A stretch of 64,000 nt of DNA, taken from NCBI GenBank assembly GCA_009835395.1, contig VXXM01000039.1, positions 62,001 to 126,000 of the forward strand, given 5' to 3'. The notes below the pieces were generated by a model. It was not told where the DNA came from and searched no databases. It saw only the letters and a program-made list of their open reading frames with translations. Each line of letters opens with the position of its first letter. The stretch's first letter is position 1. The position numbers were made by a program, and so were the translations under genes. This stretch comes from Acidimicrobiia bacterium (lineage in GTDB: Bacteria > Actinomycetota > Acidimicrobiia > Acidimicrobiales > CATQHL01). Positions 27,075-36,287 of this stretch are shown in pieces.

Positions 27075-27270
27075 GGTCCTCTCCCCGGACGATGTGCGCG
27101 ACACGGCGCTTGGATCGCCGCGCGGGAACCGACGCGGTCCCCGTGGGCGCATTCGATCAGTCCGGCGAACGCGGCGACACCCCCATTTGCAGGTTTCTGC
27201 GCTATCCGCGCCGGATAGGGCATGGTCGCCGAGGGCAGCCGTAGGCTGGCCGCGTGCGGCGGGGGATGCC

Positions 27271-28797
27271 ATGAGCGACGTGGCGCGGCGGCTGGCGGAG
27301 GCGCGGGCCGCGACCGAGGGTCCCACCGACGCGGGTGCCGCCAAGCTGGCCCGCCAGCACAAGCTGTACGTCCGCGACCGCCTGGGGTTGCTGTTCGACC
27401 CCGGCACGTTCGTGGAGGACGCCCAGCTGGCCAATGCCACGGCCGACGGGTTGCCGGCCGACGGCATCGTCACAGGACGGGGCCTGGTGGAGGGGCGGCC
27501 GGCGGTGGTCGTGGCCAACGACCCGACGGTCAAGGCCGGTTCGTGGGGCGCCCGCACCGTCGAGAAGATCATCCGCGCCACCGAGGTGGCGCTGGCCAAC
27601 GAGTTGCCGATCTTCTGGCTGGTCGACTCCGCGGGGGCGCGCATCACCGATCAGGTGGAACTGTTCCCCGGCCGGCGCGGGGCGGGGCGAATCTTCCACA
27701 ACCAGGTGAAGCTGTCGGGCCGGGTGCCGCAGATCTGCTGCCTGTTCGGGCCCTCGGCGGCGGGCGGTGCCTACATCCCGGCCTTCTGCGACGTGGTCTT
27801 CATGGTCGAGGCCAACGCCTCCATGTACCTGGGTTCGCCGCGCATGGCCGAGGTCGTGATCGGCGAGGTGGTGTCGCTGGAGGAGATGGGCGGCGCCCGC
27901 ATGCACGCCACCGTCTCGGGTTGTGGCGACAATCTGTTCGGCGACGACGAGTCGGCCATCGACGCCGCCCGGGCGTGGTTCTCCTACCTACCCACGTGCT
28001 GGCGAGAGGCGCCACCGGCGGCGCAACCGGTGCCGCCGTCCCGGACCCTCGACGGCTCGGCGATCCCCGCCGAGGCCGCCCGCGGCTACGACATGCGGCG
28101 GGTCATCGACGGTCTCGCCGACGCCGGCAGCTTCTTCGAGCTGAAGCCCGACTTCGCCCCCGAGCTGATCGTGGGTCTGGCCCGCCTCGACGGCAACGCG
28201 GTGGGCGTCCTGGCCAACAACCCTGCCGTCAAGGGCGGCGTGCTGTTCAGCGACTCCGCCGACAAGGCGGCCCGCTTCATCTGGCTGTGCGACGCCTTCA
28301 ACGTGGCGCTGGTGTACCTCTGCGACGTGCCCGGGTTCATGATCGGCACCGAGGTGGAGCGCGGCGGCATCATCCGCCACGGCGCCAAGATGATCACCGC
28401 CGTCTCCGAGGCCACCGTGCCGCAGGTCTCGGTCATCGTGCGCAAGGCCTACGGCGCGGGGCTGTACGCCATGTGCGGCCCCGCCTTCGACCCCGATGCC
28501 TGCCTGGCGCTGCCCAGCGCCTCCATCGCCGTCATGGGTCCGGAGGCCGCGGTGAACGCCGTCTACGCCAACAAGATCGCCGCCATCGAGGACTCCGCCG
28601 AGCGAGAGGCGTACATCGCGGAACAGCGCCAGGCGTACGAGGAAGACGTCGACCTGCTGCGCCTCGCCTCCGACCTCGTCATCGACGCCGTCGTGGAGCC
28701 GCAGGACCTCCGCGAGGAGGTGATCCGCCGCCTCGCCATGGCCGCCGGCAAGGACCGCCACTTCTCCCACCGCCACCACGGCATCCCCCCGGTCTGA
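27271..28797 (+). CDS. Acyl-CoA carboxylase carboxyltransferase (beta) subunit
   Basis: A 508-residue carboxyltransferase of the propionyl-/methylcrotonyl-CoA carboxylase family. Both crotonase-like halves are present: the N-terminal half with the acyl-CoA oxyanion region PSAAGGAYIPAF and the C-terminal half with the biotin-site region CDVPGFMIGTEVE and KAYGAGLYAM. The biotin carboxylase/BCCP alpha subunit is not in this window. The gene diverges from the transporter/acyl-CoA ligase operon with a 196-base shared upstream region, so it may carboxylate an intermediate of that pathway. Whether the substrate is propionyl-, methylcrotonyl- or another acyl-CoA cannot be told. Confidence 0.92.
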   Translation: MSDVARRLAEARAATEGPTDAGAAKLARQHKLYVRDRLGLLFDPGTFVEDAQLANATADGLPADGIVTGRGLVEGRPAVVVANDPTVKAGSWGARTVEKIIRATEVALANELPIFWLVDSAGARITDQVELFPGRRGAGRIFHNQVKLSGRVPQICCLFGPSAAGGAYIPAFCDVVFMVEANASMYLGSPRMAEVVIGEVVSLEEMGGARMHATVSGCGDNLFGDDESAIDAARAWFSYLPTCWREAPPAAQPVPPSRTLDGSAIPAEAARGYDMRRVIDGLADAGSFFELKPDFAPELIVGLARLDGNAVGVLANNPAVKGGVLFSDSADKAARFIWLCDAFNVALVYLCDVPGFMIGTEVERGGIIRHGAKMITAVSEATVPQVSVIVRKAYGAGLYAMCGPAFDPDACLALPSASIAVMGPEAAVNAVYANKIAAIEDSAEREAYIAEQRQAYEEDVDLLRLASDLVIDAVVEPQDLREEVIRRLAMAAGKDRHFSHRHHGIPPV

Positions 28798-28801
28798 GCC
28801 G

Positions 28802-31747
28802 TCAGGCTTGCCCTTGCCCCGTCTCGGCGGCCTCGGCGTCGTCCTCGACGGTCTTGGTGATGGTGACGGTGTGGATCTCCCCGCTGGCGGAGTCCAGCGT
28901 GACGGTGTAGCCGTGGAGGGTGACGCTCTCGCCCACGGTCAGGATGGGGTAGGCGTCCACCCGCCCGTTGCCCGTGTCGCCGGCGATCTTGAGAGGCAGC
29001 AGCCCCGAGACTCGTGCCGCGTCCACCGTGTAGACCAGCACGCCCTCGGTGGGCAGGCCCGGCAAGGTGCTGGTGGCCCCGTTCGACCAGCGGAACCGCC
29101 AGCCGGCGTCGTAGCCGGTGCGGCGACGGCTCTCGATCACGAGCACCTCGGTGTCCGAGAGCGGTACGGCGGCCATGGCGATGCCCTCGCCGGGGTCGGC
29201 GATGGGGGACAGGTCGACGGTCTGGGCGGGTTCGGTGACGCAACGGATCTGGGTCTCGTCGAGCCAGCCGAGTTGCCAGCGACTCCAGGCCAGCATCTCC
29301 CAGGCGCCCAGCTCGGGGGTGAACTGTGAGCTGGTGGCGCCGTTCGGGAAGCGCACGAGGTGGACCAGGCGCGGGTCCCGGGGCTCGGCCAGGATCCGGA
29401 CACCCAGACCCATCGGGCCGAAGGCGCCGGCCACCCAGATCTTCCCCGCCTCGGGGTCGGGCAATTGGTGGGCGTGGCCGATGGCGTAGTAGTCCACCAG
29501 TCCGAGGTTGTGGATGAGTTCGTGTGCGGCGACGCGACCCCACTGGATCGGCTCGCGCGGCCGGTCCTCGACGGGGAACAGGTTGATCCGCGTGATGCCG
29601 CCGACGGGACCTTCCTCGGTGTGCACGGCCCTGCCCGCGTCGCCGCCGCTGAAGTGCGAGCTGGGCATGACGATCATCACCGAGTCGAATCCCGTGAAGT
29701 CGAAGTCGTCGTCGGCAAGCCGGACCGTCATGTCCGCCACCGCCTGCTGCAAATCGGCCGGGTGCCCCTCCTCGGGATCGAACCGGTTGCGATCGGCCCG
29801 CAGCCACCGGTGCAGCGGCACGAACTCGACGTCGAGGTTCCCGTAGCTCGAGGTCTCCAGGTACTCCTCGGCGACGGGTAGGCCGATCTCGGCCTCTCGT
29901 TGGGTTGTGTGCGCGGCGGTGGCGTCGGGGAAGTCGAGGAACAGAACCGCCACCCGCACGGTCCCGTGCGCGGACACTGCCCACGCCGGCAGCGGGAACC
30001 CTGCGGTCGGCTCGTTGTGGACACCGAGGGGTCTGCACGAGCCGGGGTCGGCTCCGGTCACCGCGCGAACGCCGGATGGGGTCGCCACGACGGGCGCGAA
30101 GTCCCAGCAGGCGATGGTGCCGTCGGTGCGCAGTCCGCAGACGTGTCGACGCCCGGTGCCGATGGCGCTGAACGTGCCCTCAGGAGGATCGGCCAGACCG
30201 CCGTCGTAGCCCCAGCACGCCACGGTGCCGTCGGTCCGGAGCCCGCACGTGTACCACATGCCCACGGTCACGGCGCTGAACTCCCCGTCCGGCGGGTCGC
30301 TCTGGCCGGCCCAGTTGCCGCCCCAGCAGACGATGGCTGCGTCCGCTCGCACGCCGCAACTGTGCTCGTCCCCGGTCGCCACCGCCGTGAACCGCCCTTC
30401 GGGCGGACTGGCCTGGGAATGGTTGTCGTTGCCCCAGCAGCTGACGGTGCCGTCGCTGCCCACGGCGCAGGAATGCAACCCGCCGGAGGCCACCTCCGTG
30501 TACTCGCCGTCGGGGGCGTCGAGTTGCCCGTCATCGTTGTGTCCCCAGCAGGTCACGGCTGCGTCGCTGCCCACGGCACAGGAATGCAGCCAGCCGGCGC
30601 TCACGACGCTGTACTCCCCCTCGGGGACGTTCGCCTGGCCGTAGGAGTTCTCGCCCCAGCAGGCGAGCGTGGCGTCGGCGGCCAGCGCGCACGAGTGCCA
30701 GGTTCCGGCGGAGACCGCGGTGAACTCGCCGGTCGGTGCGCTGGTCCGCCCCGACGTGTTGTTGCCCCAGCAGGCAATCGTGCCGTCGCTGCCCAGCGCG
30801 CACGAGTGCTCGGCTCCGACGTTCAGCGCGCTGAACCGGCCGTCGGGGGCCGCCGTGAGGCGGTGCAGGTTGCCCCAGCATTCGATCGTGCCGTCGGCGC
30901 GGAGGCCGCAACTGTGCAGACCGCCGGTGGTCACGGTGCTGAACTCCCCGGGGGGCGCGTTGGTCTGGCCGTAGTTGCCGTCGCCCCAGCAGACGACGGT
31001 GGCATCGGTCCGCAGCCCGCACGTGTGCCAGATGCCGCCGCTGACGGCGCTGAACTCTCCGGCGGGAGCGTCGGTTTGGCCGACGAAGTCGGCACCCCAG
31101 CAGGTCACGGTGCCGTCGCTGCCCAGGCCGCAGGAGTGCTGGTCACCGGTGGCGACGGCGCTGAACTCTCCGGGGGGCGCGTCGGTCTGGCCGTAGGTGT
31201 TGTCGCCCCAGCAGACGATGGTGGCATCGGTTCGCAGCCCGCACGAGTGTCCGGCTCCGCCGGCGACGGCGCTGTAGGTCCCGCGCGGCACGGCCCCCTG
31301 GCTGGACGCATTGCTGCCCCAGCAGACGACGCTCTCGTCGAGCCTCACGGCGCACGAGTGGTACGCCCCGGCGCTGATCGCCAGGAAGTGGCCGTCGGGC
31401 GCGCCCGTCTGGCCGTGGGTGTTGTCGCCCCAGCAGGTGATGGTCATGTTCGACTTCAGGCCGCAGCTGTGGCGGGCCCCGGCCACGACGTCACTGAACT
31501 GGCCCGCTGGGGGTTCCGCCTGCCCCCAGCCGTTCTCGCCCCAGCAGGCCACGCTGCCGTCGGCGTATACCCCGCAGGAGTGATAGAAGCCAGCGGCCAC
31601 GCTGACGAACCGGGGCACCGCCTCGACGGGCTCGGCGGCGGCCTCATCCTCTTCAGCCGCCTGCGCGGCAACCGCTGTCGAGAGCGCGGCGACGCCGAGC
31701 GCCGCGGCGAGCGCCACGACAGCGCCCCGTGCGAGCCGTCTCGTCAC
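28802..31747 (-). CDS. Secreted RCC1-repeat protein with C-terminal M6-like metalloprotease domain
   Basis: A 981-residue secreted protein. A signal peptide covers about residues 1-30. Fourteen tandem RCC1-like repeats of about 37 residues follow (about 47-560), each with an HSCG and a CWG block and so two cysteines. The C-terminal part carries a zinc site HELIHNLGLVD at residues 742-752, matching H-E-x-x-H-x-x-G-x-x-D of M6 and related metalloproteases. This part is paralogous to the protein encoded at 36408-37982. The repeats probably fold into beta-propellers that bind a surface or partner. No cell-wall anchor was recognised. Confidence 0.85.
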   Translation of the reverse strand: MTRRLARGAVVALAAALGVAALSTAVAAQAAEEDEAAAEPVEAVPRFVSVAAGFYHSCGVYADGSVACWGENGWGQAEPPAGQFSDVVAGARHSCGLKSNMTITCWGDNTHGQTGAPDGHFLAISAGAYHSCAVRLDESVVCWGSNASSQGAVPRGTYSAVAGGAGHSCGLRTDATIVCWGDNTYGQTDAPPGEFSAVATGDQHSCGLGSDGTVTCWGADFVGQTDAPAGEFSAVSGGIWHTCGLRTDATVVCWGDGNYGQTNAPPGEFSTVTTGGLHSCGLRADGTIECWGNLHRLTAAPDGRFSALNVGAEHSCALGSDGTIACWGNNTSGRTSAPTGEFTAVSAGTWHSCALAADATLACWGENSYGQANVPEGEYSVVSAGWLHSCAVGSDAAVTCWGHNDDGQLDAPDGEYTEVASGGLHSCAVGSDGTVSCWGNDNHSQASPPEGRFTAVATGDEHSCGVRADAAIVCWGGNWAGQSDPPDGEFSAVTVGMWYTCGLRTDGTVACWGYDGGLADPPEGTFSAIGTGRRHVCGLRTDGTIACWDFAPVVATPSGVRAVTGADPGSCRPLGVHNEPTAGFPLPAWAVSAHGTVRVAVLFLDFPDATAAHTTQREAEIGLPVAEEYLETSSYGNLDVEFVPLHRWLRADRNRFDPEEGHPADLQQAVADMTVRLADDDFDFTGFDSVMIVMPSSHFSGGDAGRAVHTEEGPVGGITRINLFPVEDRPREPIQWGRVAAHELIHNLGLVDYYAIGHAHQLPDPEAGKIWVAGAFGPMGLGVRILAEPRDPRLVHLVRFPNGATSSQFTPELGAWEMLAWSRWQLGWLDETQIRCVTEPAQTVDLSPIADPGEGIAMAAVPLSDTEVLVIESRRRTGYDAGWRFRWSNGATSTLPGLPTEGVLVYTVDAARVSGLLPLKIAGDTGNGRVDAYPILTVGESVTLHGYTVTLDSASGEIHTVTITKTVEDDAEAAETGQGQA
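30085..31610 (-). repeat. Coding tandem repeat, 14 RCC1-like units of about 111 bp
   Basis: The DNA encoding the 14 RCC1-like units shows repeated blocks around the sequence for C-W-G (CCCCAGCA on the plus strand) spaced by about 111 bases. Units are diverged, so this is an old protein repeat rather than recent satellite DNA. Boundaries are approximate. Confidence 0.75.
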
Positions 31748-31907
31748 TACTGCACCCCCGCGATGGCACTTGGCGATCCCTCAACCGCGCCCGGAATGCT
31801 GATCCGAACGGCCCGTGCTGCGCAACTCGAGACCGGCGCGGCGAAACCGTCCGATCCGCACACGCCATTCGATTGCCGGGGTCGGCGCCGGGACGTACTC
31901 TTCGCGC

Positions 31908-32753
31908 ATGGGCGCTGATCCCGCCGTCGACCTGATGGGAGCCGCCGAATCGAACGCGACGGCGCCCGGGCCACCCAAGAAGATCAAGCGGGACCACTAC
32001 GAGCGCGAATTGGCCCGCCTGCAGGAGGAACTGGTGGTGCTGCAGCGCTGGATCCGCCTCAAAGGGCTCAAGGTGGTCGTGATCTTCGAGGGGCGGGACG
32101 CGGCCGGCAAGGGCGGGGTGATCAAGCGGATCACCGAGCGCCTCAACCCCCGGGTGGTGCGGGTGGTCGCCCTGGGCACGCCCAGCGACCGGGAGAAGAC
32201 CCAGTGGTGGTTCCAGCGGTACGTGGAGCAGTTGCCGGCGGCGGGGGAGATGGTCTTGTTCGATCGGAGTTGGTACAACCGGGGACTGGTGGAGCCCGTG
32301 ATGGGGTTCTGCACCGAGGAGGAATACCGCGACTTCCTGCGGTCCTGCCCCGAGTTCGAGCGCATGCTGGTGCGGTCGGGGATCATCCTCATCAAGTACT
32401 GGTTCTCGGTCAGCGACGCCGAGCAGGAGCGCCGCTTCCAGAACCGGCTATCCGATCCGAAGAGACGTTGGAAGCTCTCGGCAATGGACCTGGAGGGCAG
32501 GGCCCGCTGGGTGGAGTTCTCCAAGGCCAAGGACACGTTGTTCGCGCACACCGACATCAAGCAGGCACCGTGGTTCGTGGTCAACGCCGACTCCAAGAAG
32601 GCAGCCCGGCTGAACTGCATCTCCCACCTGCTGTCCATGATCCCCTACGAGCCTGTGCCGTGGGAGGAGGTCCAGTTGCCCGAGCGCCAGGAGCGGGTCG
32701 GCTACGTGCGCCCGCCCATGTCGGATCAGACCTTCGTGCCCGAGGTCTACTGA
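31908..32753 (+). CDS. ppk2: Polyphosphate kinase 2
   Basis: A 281-residue PPK2-family kinase that transfers phosphate between polyphosphate and nucleoside diphosphates. The P-loop is GRDAAGKGG near residues 62-70; the Walker B/lid region is FDRSWYNRG near 127-135. One-domain length fits class I PPK2. The ATG at 31908 is chosen since the longer upstream frame lacks homology and overlaps the promoter region shared with the divergent secreted protease. It stands alone as a single gene. Confidence 0.95.
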   Translation: MGADPAVDLMGAAESNATAPGPPKKIKRDHYERELARLQEELVVLQRWIRLKGLKVVVIFEGRDAAGKGGVIKRITERLNPRVVRVVALGTPSDREKTQWWFQRYVEQLPAAGEMVLFDRSWYNRGLVEPVMGFCTEEEYRDFLRSCPEFERMLVRSGIILIKYWFSVSDAEQERRFQNRLSDPKRRWKLSAMDLEGRARWVEFSKAKDTLFAHTDIKQAPWFVVNADSKKAARLNCISHLLSMIPYEPVPWEEVQLPERQERVGYVRPPMSDQTFVPEVY

Positions 32754-32760
32754 GCGGCTT

Positions 32761-33273
32761 CTAACCCGACAGCGCCGCCACGAGCTCGTCGAACGCCTCG
32801 TCGGCGATGGCGACCATCTCGTCGTCGGTCCGGTCCTGGATGGGGTGGCGGGTGAACACGGTGGCGGCGTCGAAGCCGAGCGCCTCGGATTGCGTGCTGG
32901 CTGCCGAGGCGAAGTGCTCGGACAACACGAAGACGGCCGGAGTGCCGCGGCGCTCCAGGTCGCTGACGTCGTGCACACTGCACGACACGCAGGATCCTCA
33001 ATCGGCCAGAGCTTCGATCACCGCATCGCAGTTCGTGGCGATCTCGTGGCGCAGGTCCACAGGTGCCGGCTTGGTGTAGGCGGGCTTCGTGTAGCGGTTC
33101 ACGGTGGCGCCCAGTTCGGTGAGACGTTCGCCGATCCGGTCGAGGAACAGGTTGCCCCGGGGCTTGGAGATGTCGAGCAGCCCGACGGTGCATCCCGCCA
33201 GCGACTCGGGCCGGGCCACCTGCTGCCGGCTCGCCGGTGCGGTCTCGGCGGTGGGGTCGAGGACGGTGGTCAT
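32761..33273 (-). CDS. UGSC-family selenoprotein with in-frame UGA
   Basis: The frame from ATG 33273 (AGGAGG site eight bases upstream) runs to a TGA at 33000-32998 and continues without a break to 32761. Reading the TGA as selenocysteine gives 170 residues with Sec92 in the motif U-G-S-C, followed by VSCSVHD. UGSC is an established bacterial selenoprotein family thought to be a redox enzyme. Regions on both sides belong to the same domain: the first half has GLLDISKPRGN, and the second half VFVLSEHFASAA, so a true stop would leave two fragments. It is the last gene of an operon with a CPTC thioredoxin-like protein. Selenocysteine machinery genes are not in the window. Confidence 0.88.
32942..32979 (-). 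promoter_or_regulatory. Candidate bacterial SECIS hairpin
   Basis: Downstream of the UGA in the mRNA, bases 22 to 56 after the codon can fold into an imperfect hairpin: an outer GUGC/GCAC stem, bulged middle pairs, and an apical GCG/CGC stem with the eight-base loop ACCUGGAG. Position and size suit a bacterial SECIS element that binds SelB. The fold was drawn by hand and its energy was not calculated. Confidence 0.35.
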
Positions 33274-33313
33274 AAGGCAGCCTCCTGACGGTGGGGGAGC
33301 GGTGGGTCGGGAG

Positions 33314-34750
33314 TCACGGGACGATCTCGCGGGTGACGGGATCACTGCCGCGGGGACCGTTGACCCAGCCGGCCATGATCGCGGTGAACGGGCCGGCGGG
33401 GCCGCCCGCGTGGACGACGAGCAGACCCCCCGGACGGAACTTACCGATGCGCCGCCCGGCGGCTTCAGGCGGGAGCCCGGCTTCGATCCCCCCCGAACCG
33501 GCGAGCAGCTCGTCGCCGTCGACCAGCAACTCCTCGCTGAGTTCGGCCATGAAGCGGTCCCTGCTCCAGCCGGCCTCGGCGAAGCGGGCCATGTGCTCGG
33601 GCGGGATGACGATCATTCCGTCCAGGGCCAGCATCACCCGGGGTGACGCCGTTGCCCGCAGCGCCAGCGCCAGGTGCTTGGTGAGTGACTCGGGGCTGCG
33701 GGAGCGCTCGTCGAAGAGGACCCGGGGCGACTCGCCGGCGAATACGGTGACCGTGGACTGGTCGGGCCGCCAGCCGCGGCTCTGTGCCAGTGAGGTCCAC
33801 GGCGAGGAGTCCTCGGCCTCGGCGATGCAGAAACCGACCTTGGCCGGCGAACCGAGGGTGGCCCGGTCCGCGCCGCCGGGGCGCCCGCCGCCGACGTTGC
33901 GCACGACCAGCTGCACGGCCCGGCCGATCGTCGAGTTCGCCCGGTTCCCCTGACCGAGGGCGTTGATGCCGGTGTTCATGCCGATGCGCCCCGCCACCGG
34001 GCCGTTGACGATGAGGACCGGCCCCACGCTCATGGTGGTGGCCAGAACGCCGTGCATGTTGAACTCGTCGGTGCAGACCGCGTCGACGGCGGCGATCACG
34101 ACCGGCAGGTACTCGGGCCGGCAACCGGCCATGACGGCGTTGACGGCAACCTTCTCGACGGTGCAATCGGCGAGGTCGGGCGGCACGGTGGCCACGATGT
34201 CGTCGGGCCGCCGGGTCGTGCCCTCCAGCATGCGCAGCACCCGCTCGGCGGTCGGCGGCACCACCGGGAGCCCATCGGACCAGCCCCGGTCCCACAGCGC
34301 CTCCCACTCGTCCTCCCCGGAGGCCAACTCGACTCGTCGACTGCGGAGCCCCGAACCGCCGAAGCGTGCGGCCAACCGGTCCGTGTGCGCCGGGTCGACG
34401 CTCAGGGAGCCACAGCCCGGGCGATGGTCGGGAAGGCCGTCGCCCAGGGCGTCGAGACCCGACAGTTGCTCCCAGTCCTCGCGCGACCAGCCTTCGGCGC
34501 GCCCGGTCTCGGCGCCGCTCGTGACCCGCAGCAGTGTGGGAACCGTCTCGATGCCGTTGTGCCAGGAGAGAGCCAGGTCAGCGTCGTGGAGCACCCAGCA
34601 GGCGTCGGCGGGGAACGCCGGGTCGTCCTGCGTGATGACCGTCAGGCCCGCTCGTTCGTGCAGGTCGTCCAGCACCGGCAACACAAGCTCGCACGTCGGG
34701 CAGTCGCGCTTGACGACCGCCACCAGCCCCTCCGGCAGGGGCGGGTTCAA
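33314..34750 (-). CDS. Thioredoxin-like CPTC protein linked to the UGSC selenoprotein
   Basis: A 478-residue protein with a TTG start at 34750, chosen because an AGGGAG site precedes it and the frame upstream overlaps the neighbouring gene. The N-terminal domain, about residues 8-90, is thioredoxin-like with the redox pair Cys17-Pro-Thr-Cys20. The larger C-terminal domain, from about residue 130, is a conserved uncharacterised family with DGLPVVPPTAERV, AVNAVMAGCRPEYLPVV and GNRANSTIGRAVQL motifs. It lies 40 bases upstream of the selenoprotein gene. A thiol-disulfide partner role for the selenoprotein is the most reasonable inference; its enzyme reaction is unknown. Confidence 0.75.
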   Translation of the reverse strand: MNPPLPEGLVAVVKRDCPTCELVLPVLDDLHERAGLTVITQDDPAFPADACWVLHDADLALSWHNGIETVPTLLRVTSGAETGRAEGWSREDWEQLSGLDALGDGLPDHRPGCGSLSVDPAHTDRLAARFGGSGLRSRRVELASGEDEWEALWDRGWSDGLPVVPPTAERVLRMLEGTTRRPDDIVATVPPDLADCTVEKVAVNAVMAGCRPEYLPVVIAAVDAVCTDEFNMHGVLATTMSVGPVLIVNGPVAGRIGMNTGINALGQGNRANSTIGRAVQLVVRNVGGGRPGGADRATLGSPAKVGFCIAEAEDSSPWTSLAQSRGWRPDQSTVTVFAGESPRVLFDERSRSPESLTKHLALALRATASPRVMLALDGMIVIPPEHMARFAEAGWSRDRFMAELSEELLVDGDELLAGSGGIEAGLPPEAAGRRIGKFRPGGLLVVHAGGPAGPFTAIMAGWVNGPRGSDPVTREIVP

Positions 34751-34859
34751 CTCGTCTCCCTGATGCCCGGCGGGACAGTGGGGCCCATCGGCCAAGTCTC
34801 GCACCCGCGACGGCGCCTCGCGCCGACGGCAGGGCTCGGTGGGATCTCGCCGAGGGGGC

Positions 34860-35183
34860 TCAGTCGATGGTGAGTTCGCCCATCCGGGACCAGCCGCTTG
34901 CGCCTTCGATGGTGGTGTTGATGATGCGCGGCGTCTCTGCGAGCGCCTGGGGCATGTCCGCCATGGCTTGCCTGAAATGATCGCTGTTGACGTGCGGCCC
35001 CGCGCCGGCGGGCTCGAATGCTTCGACCAGGATGAACTCGTTCGGGTCGTCGACGCTGCGCGACCAGTCGAAGAACAGGTTGCCGGGCTCGGCCCGGGTG
35101 GCCTCGGTGAAATCACCCACCAGATCGAGCCACCGCTCGGTCCACTCCGGCTTCGTCCTGAATCGCACGACGATGAAGATCAT
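34860..35183 (-). CDS. Antibiotic biosynthesis monooxygenase (YgiN-like) domain protein
   Basis: A 107-residue single-domain ferredoxin-like fold protein (IFIVVRFRTKPEWTERWLDLV at the start, a FILVEAFE strand and the HFRQAMADM helix). YgiN-type proteins act as quinol monooxygenases or bind small aromatics as dimers. It lies between the bicupin and the thioredoxin-like gene on the same strand, so it belongs to the selenoprotein operon. Substrate unknown. Confidence 0.8.
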   Translation of the reverse strand: MIFIVVRFRTKPEWTERWLDLVGDFTEATRAEPGNLFFDWSRSVDDPNEFILVEAFEPAGAGPHVNSDHFRQAMADMPQALAETPRIINTTIEGASGWSRMGELTID

Positions 35184-35192
35184 GGTCGGATC

Positions 35193-36287
35193 CTAAGCGG
35201 GCTCACCGGTCGAGGCTGCGGCGTCGCTCCCCAGCGGCGACCAGGCCAGGAGGGAGGAGTCGCCCTCGAACACGTTGGCGACCAGCGGGTGACCGGCGGC
35301 CGCGGCGGCCGCCTTGTACTGCATCCAGGACATGACGGCGCTGACAGGGGTGCCCGGGCCGTCGTCGAACTGGATCGGGCCGTAGATGTTCGCCGTGTAG
35401 ATGAGGTCCTCGTCGCCGAGGCGCCGGGTGGAGTCGTGGCGGGCGCCGGCCGGCTCGTAGAACCAGACGCCCCGCCCGTAGCCCTCCGGAGGTCCGGCCC
35501 GGTAGCCGATCCGCCCGCTGAGCACCATGAAGTCCGCTGCGCCGAGGTGGTAGTGCGGCCCGGCGACGCCGTTGTGGCGGAAGATCATCGACACGTGGCC
35601 GGTCTCCTCGCTCACCCGCAGGATCTTGCGGCCGAAGCCGGGGTTCGCCGGGACGCGGGAGAACTCCAGGGCCCGGGTGTCGACGAAGTGCGGGTCGGTG
35701 TCTGCGCCGTCGGCTGCGATCTCCTCGGCCGCCAGCAGCTGGCGCGCCGCCTCATCGTCGGCGATCGCCAGCGGTGCCGAGCCGGCGGGGAACGGGCGCG
35801 GTCGCAGGCATTCGGCGAGGGTGTTCGGCACCAGTGTGAGCCCGGCGTGGCGCGCCGCCGCCTGGATGTCGAGGCTCGTGAGCACGCCGGTCACGCTCCG
35901 GCCGTCCGCGTCGAGGAACGCCACCGGCCCGTGGAGGTTCACGAGAAGTTCGGTGTCGGAGTCGACGAGGAGGCCCTCGACCCGGGAATTCGCGGGGATG
36001 TACCCCCACGTGCCGGGCCCGACCGTCGCCGTCAGCGGCCCGTGCGTGTAGTGCATGCGCCCCGACAGCACCAGCAGATCGGCCGCACCGAGGTGCACCA
36101 GCGGCGCAAGCGCGGTCCCCGCATCCAGCGCGACGACGGCGGAGATCATGCCGGTCTCCCCACTCGCTCGCAGCGGCTTGAATCGCAGGCCGGGGGCCTG
36201 CGGGATGCGCAGCCAGGGCAGCGCGTTGGTGTCGACCCCGCCCTCGACACCGGTGGGCGCGAAGTCGGGGTTGTAGCCGTTAGGCAT
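35193..36287 (-). CDS. Bicupin, ChrR/dihydroxyacetophenone dioxygenase-like
   Basis: A 364-residue protein made of two homologous cupin domains, about residues 20-150 and 205-345. The second has an intact-looking metal motif, GPHYHLGAADFMVLSGR; the first keeps LVHLGAADLLVLSGR but has lost one of the histidines, so probably only the second binds metal. The fold resembles ChrR-type cupins and 2,4'-dihydroxyacetophenone dioxygenase. It begins the four-gene run ending with the selenoprotein, nine bases before the monooxygenase-fold gene. An oxidative cleavage of a small carbonyl compound is possible but unproven. Confidence 0.75.
   Translation of the reverse strand: MPNGYNPDFAPTGVEGGVDTNALPWLRIPQAPGLRFKPLRASGETGMISAVVALDAGTALAPLVHLGAADLLVLSGRMHYTHGPLTATVGPGTWGYIPANSRVEGLLVDSDTELLVNLHGPVAFLDADGRSVTGVLTSLDIQAAARHAGLTLVPNTLAECLRPRPFPAGSAPLAIADDEAARQLLAAEEIAADGADTDPHFVDTRALEFSRVPANPGFGRKILRVSEETGHVSMIFRHNGVAGPHYHLGAADFMVLSGRIGYRAGPPEGYGRGVWFYEPAGARHDSTRRLGDEDLIYTANIYGPIQFDDGPGTPVSAVMSWMQYKAAAAAAGHPLVANVFEGDSSLLAWSPLGSDAAASTGEPA

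Noticed and set aside
30085-31610. CRISPR array or satellite DNA
   Set aside because: The periodic units are in frame, diverged and encode RCC1-like protein repeats.
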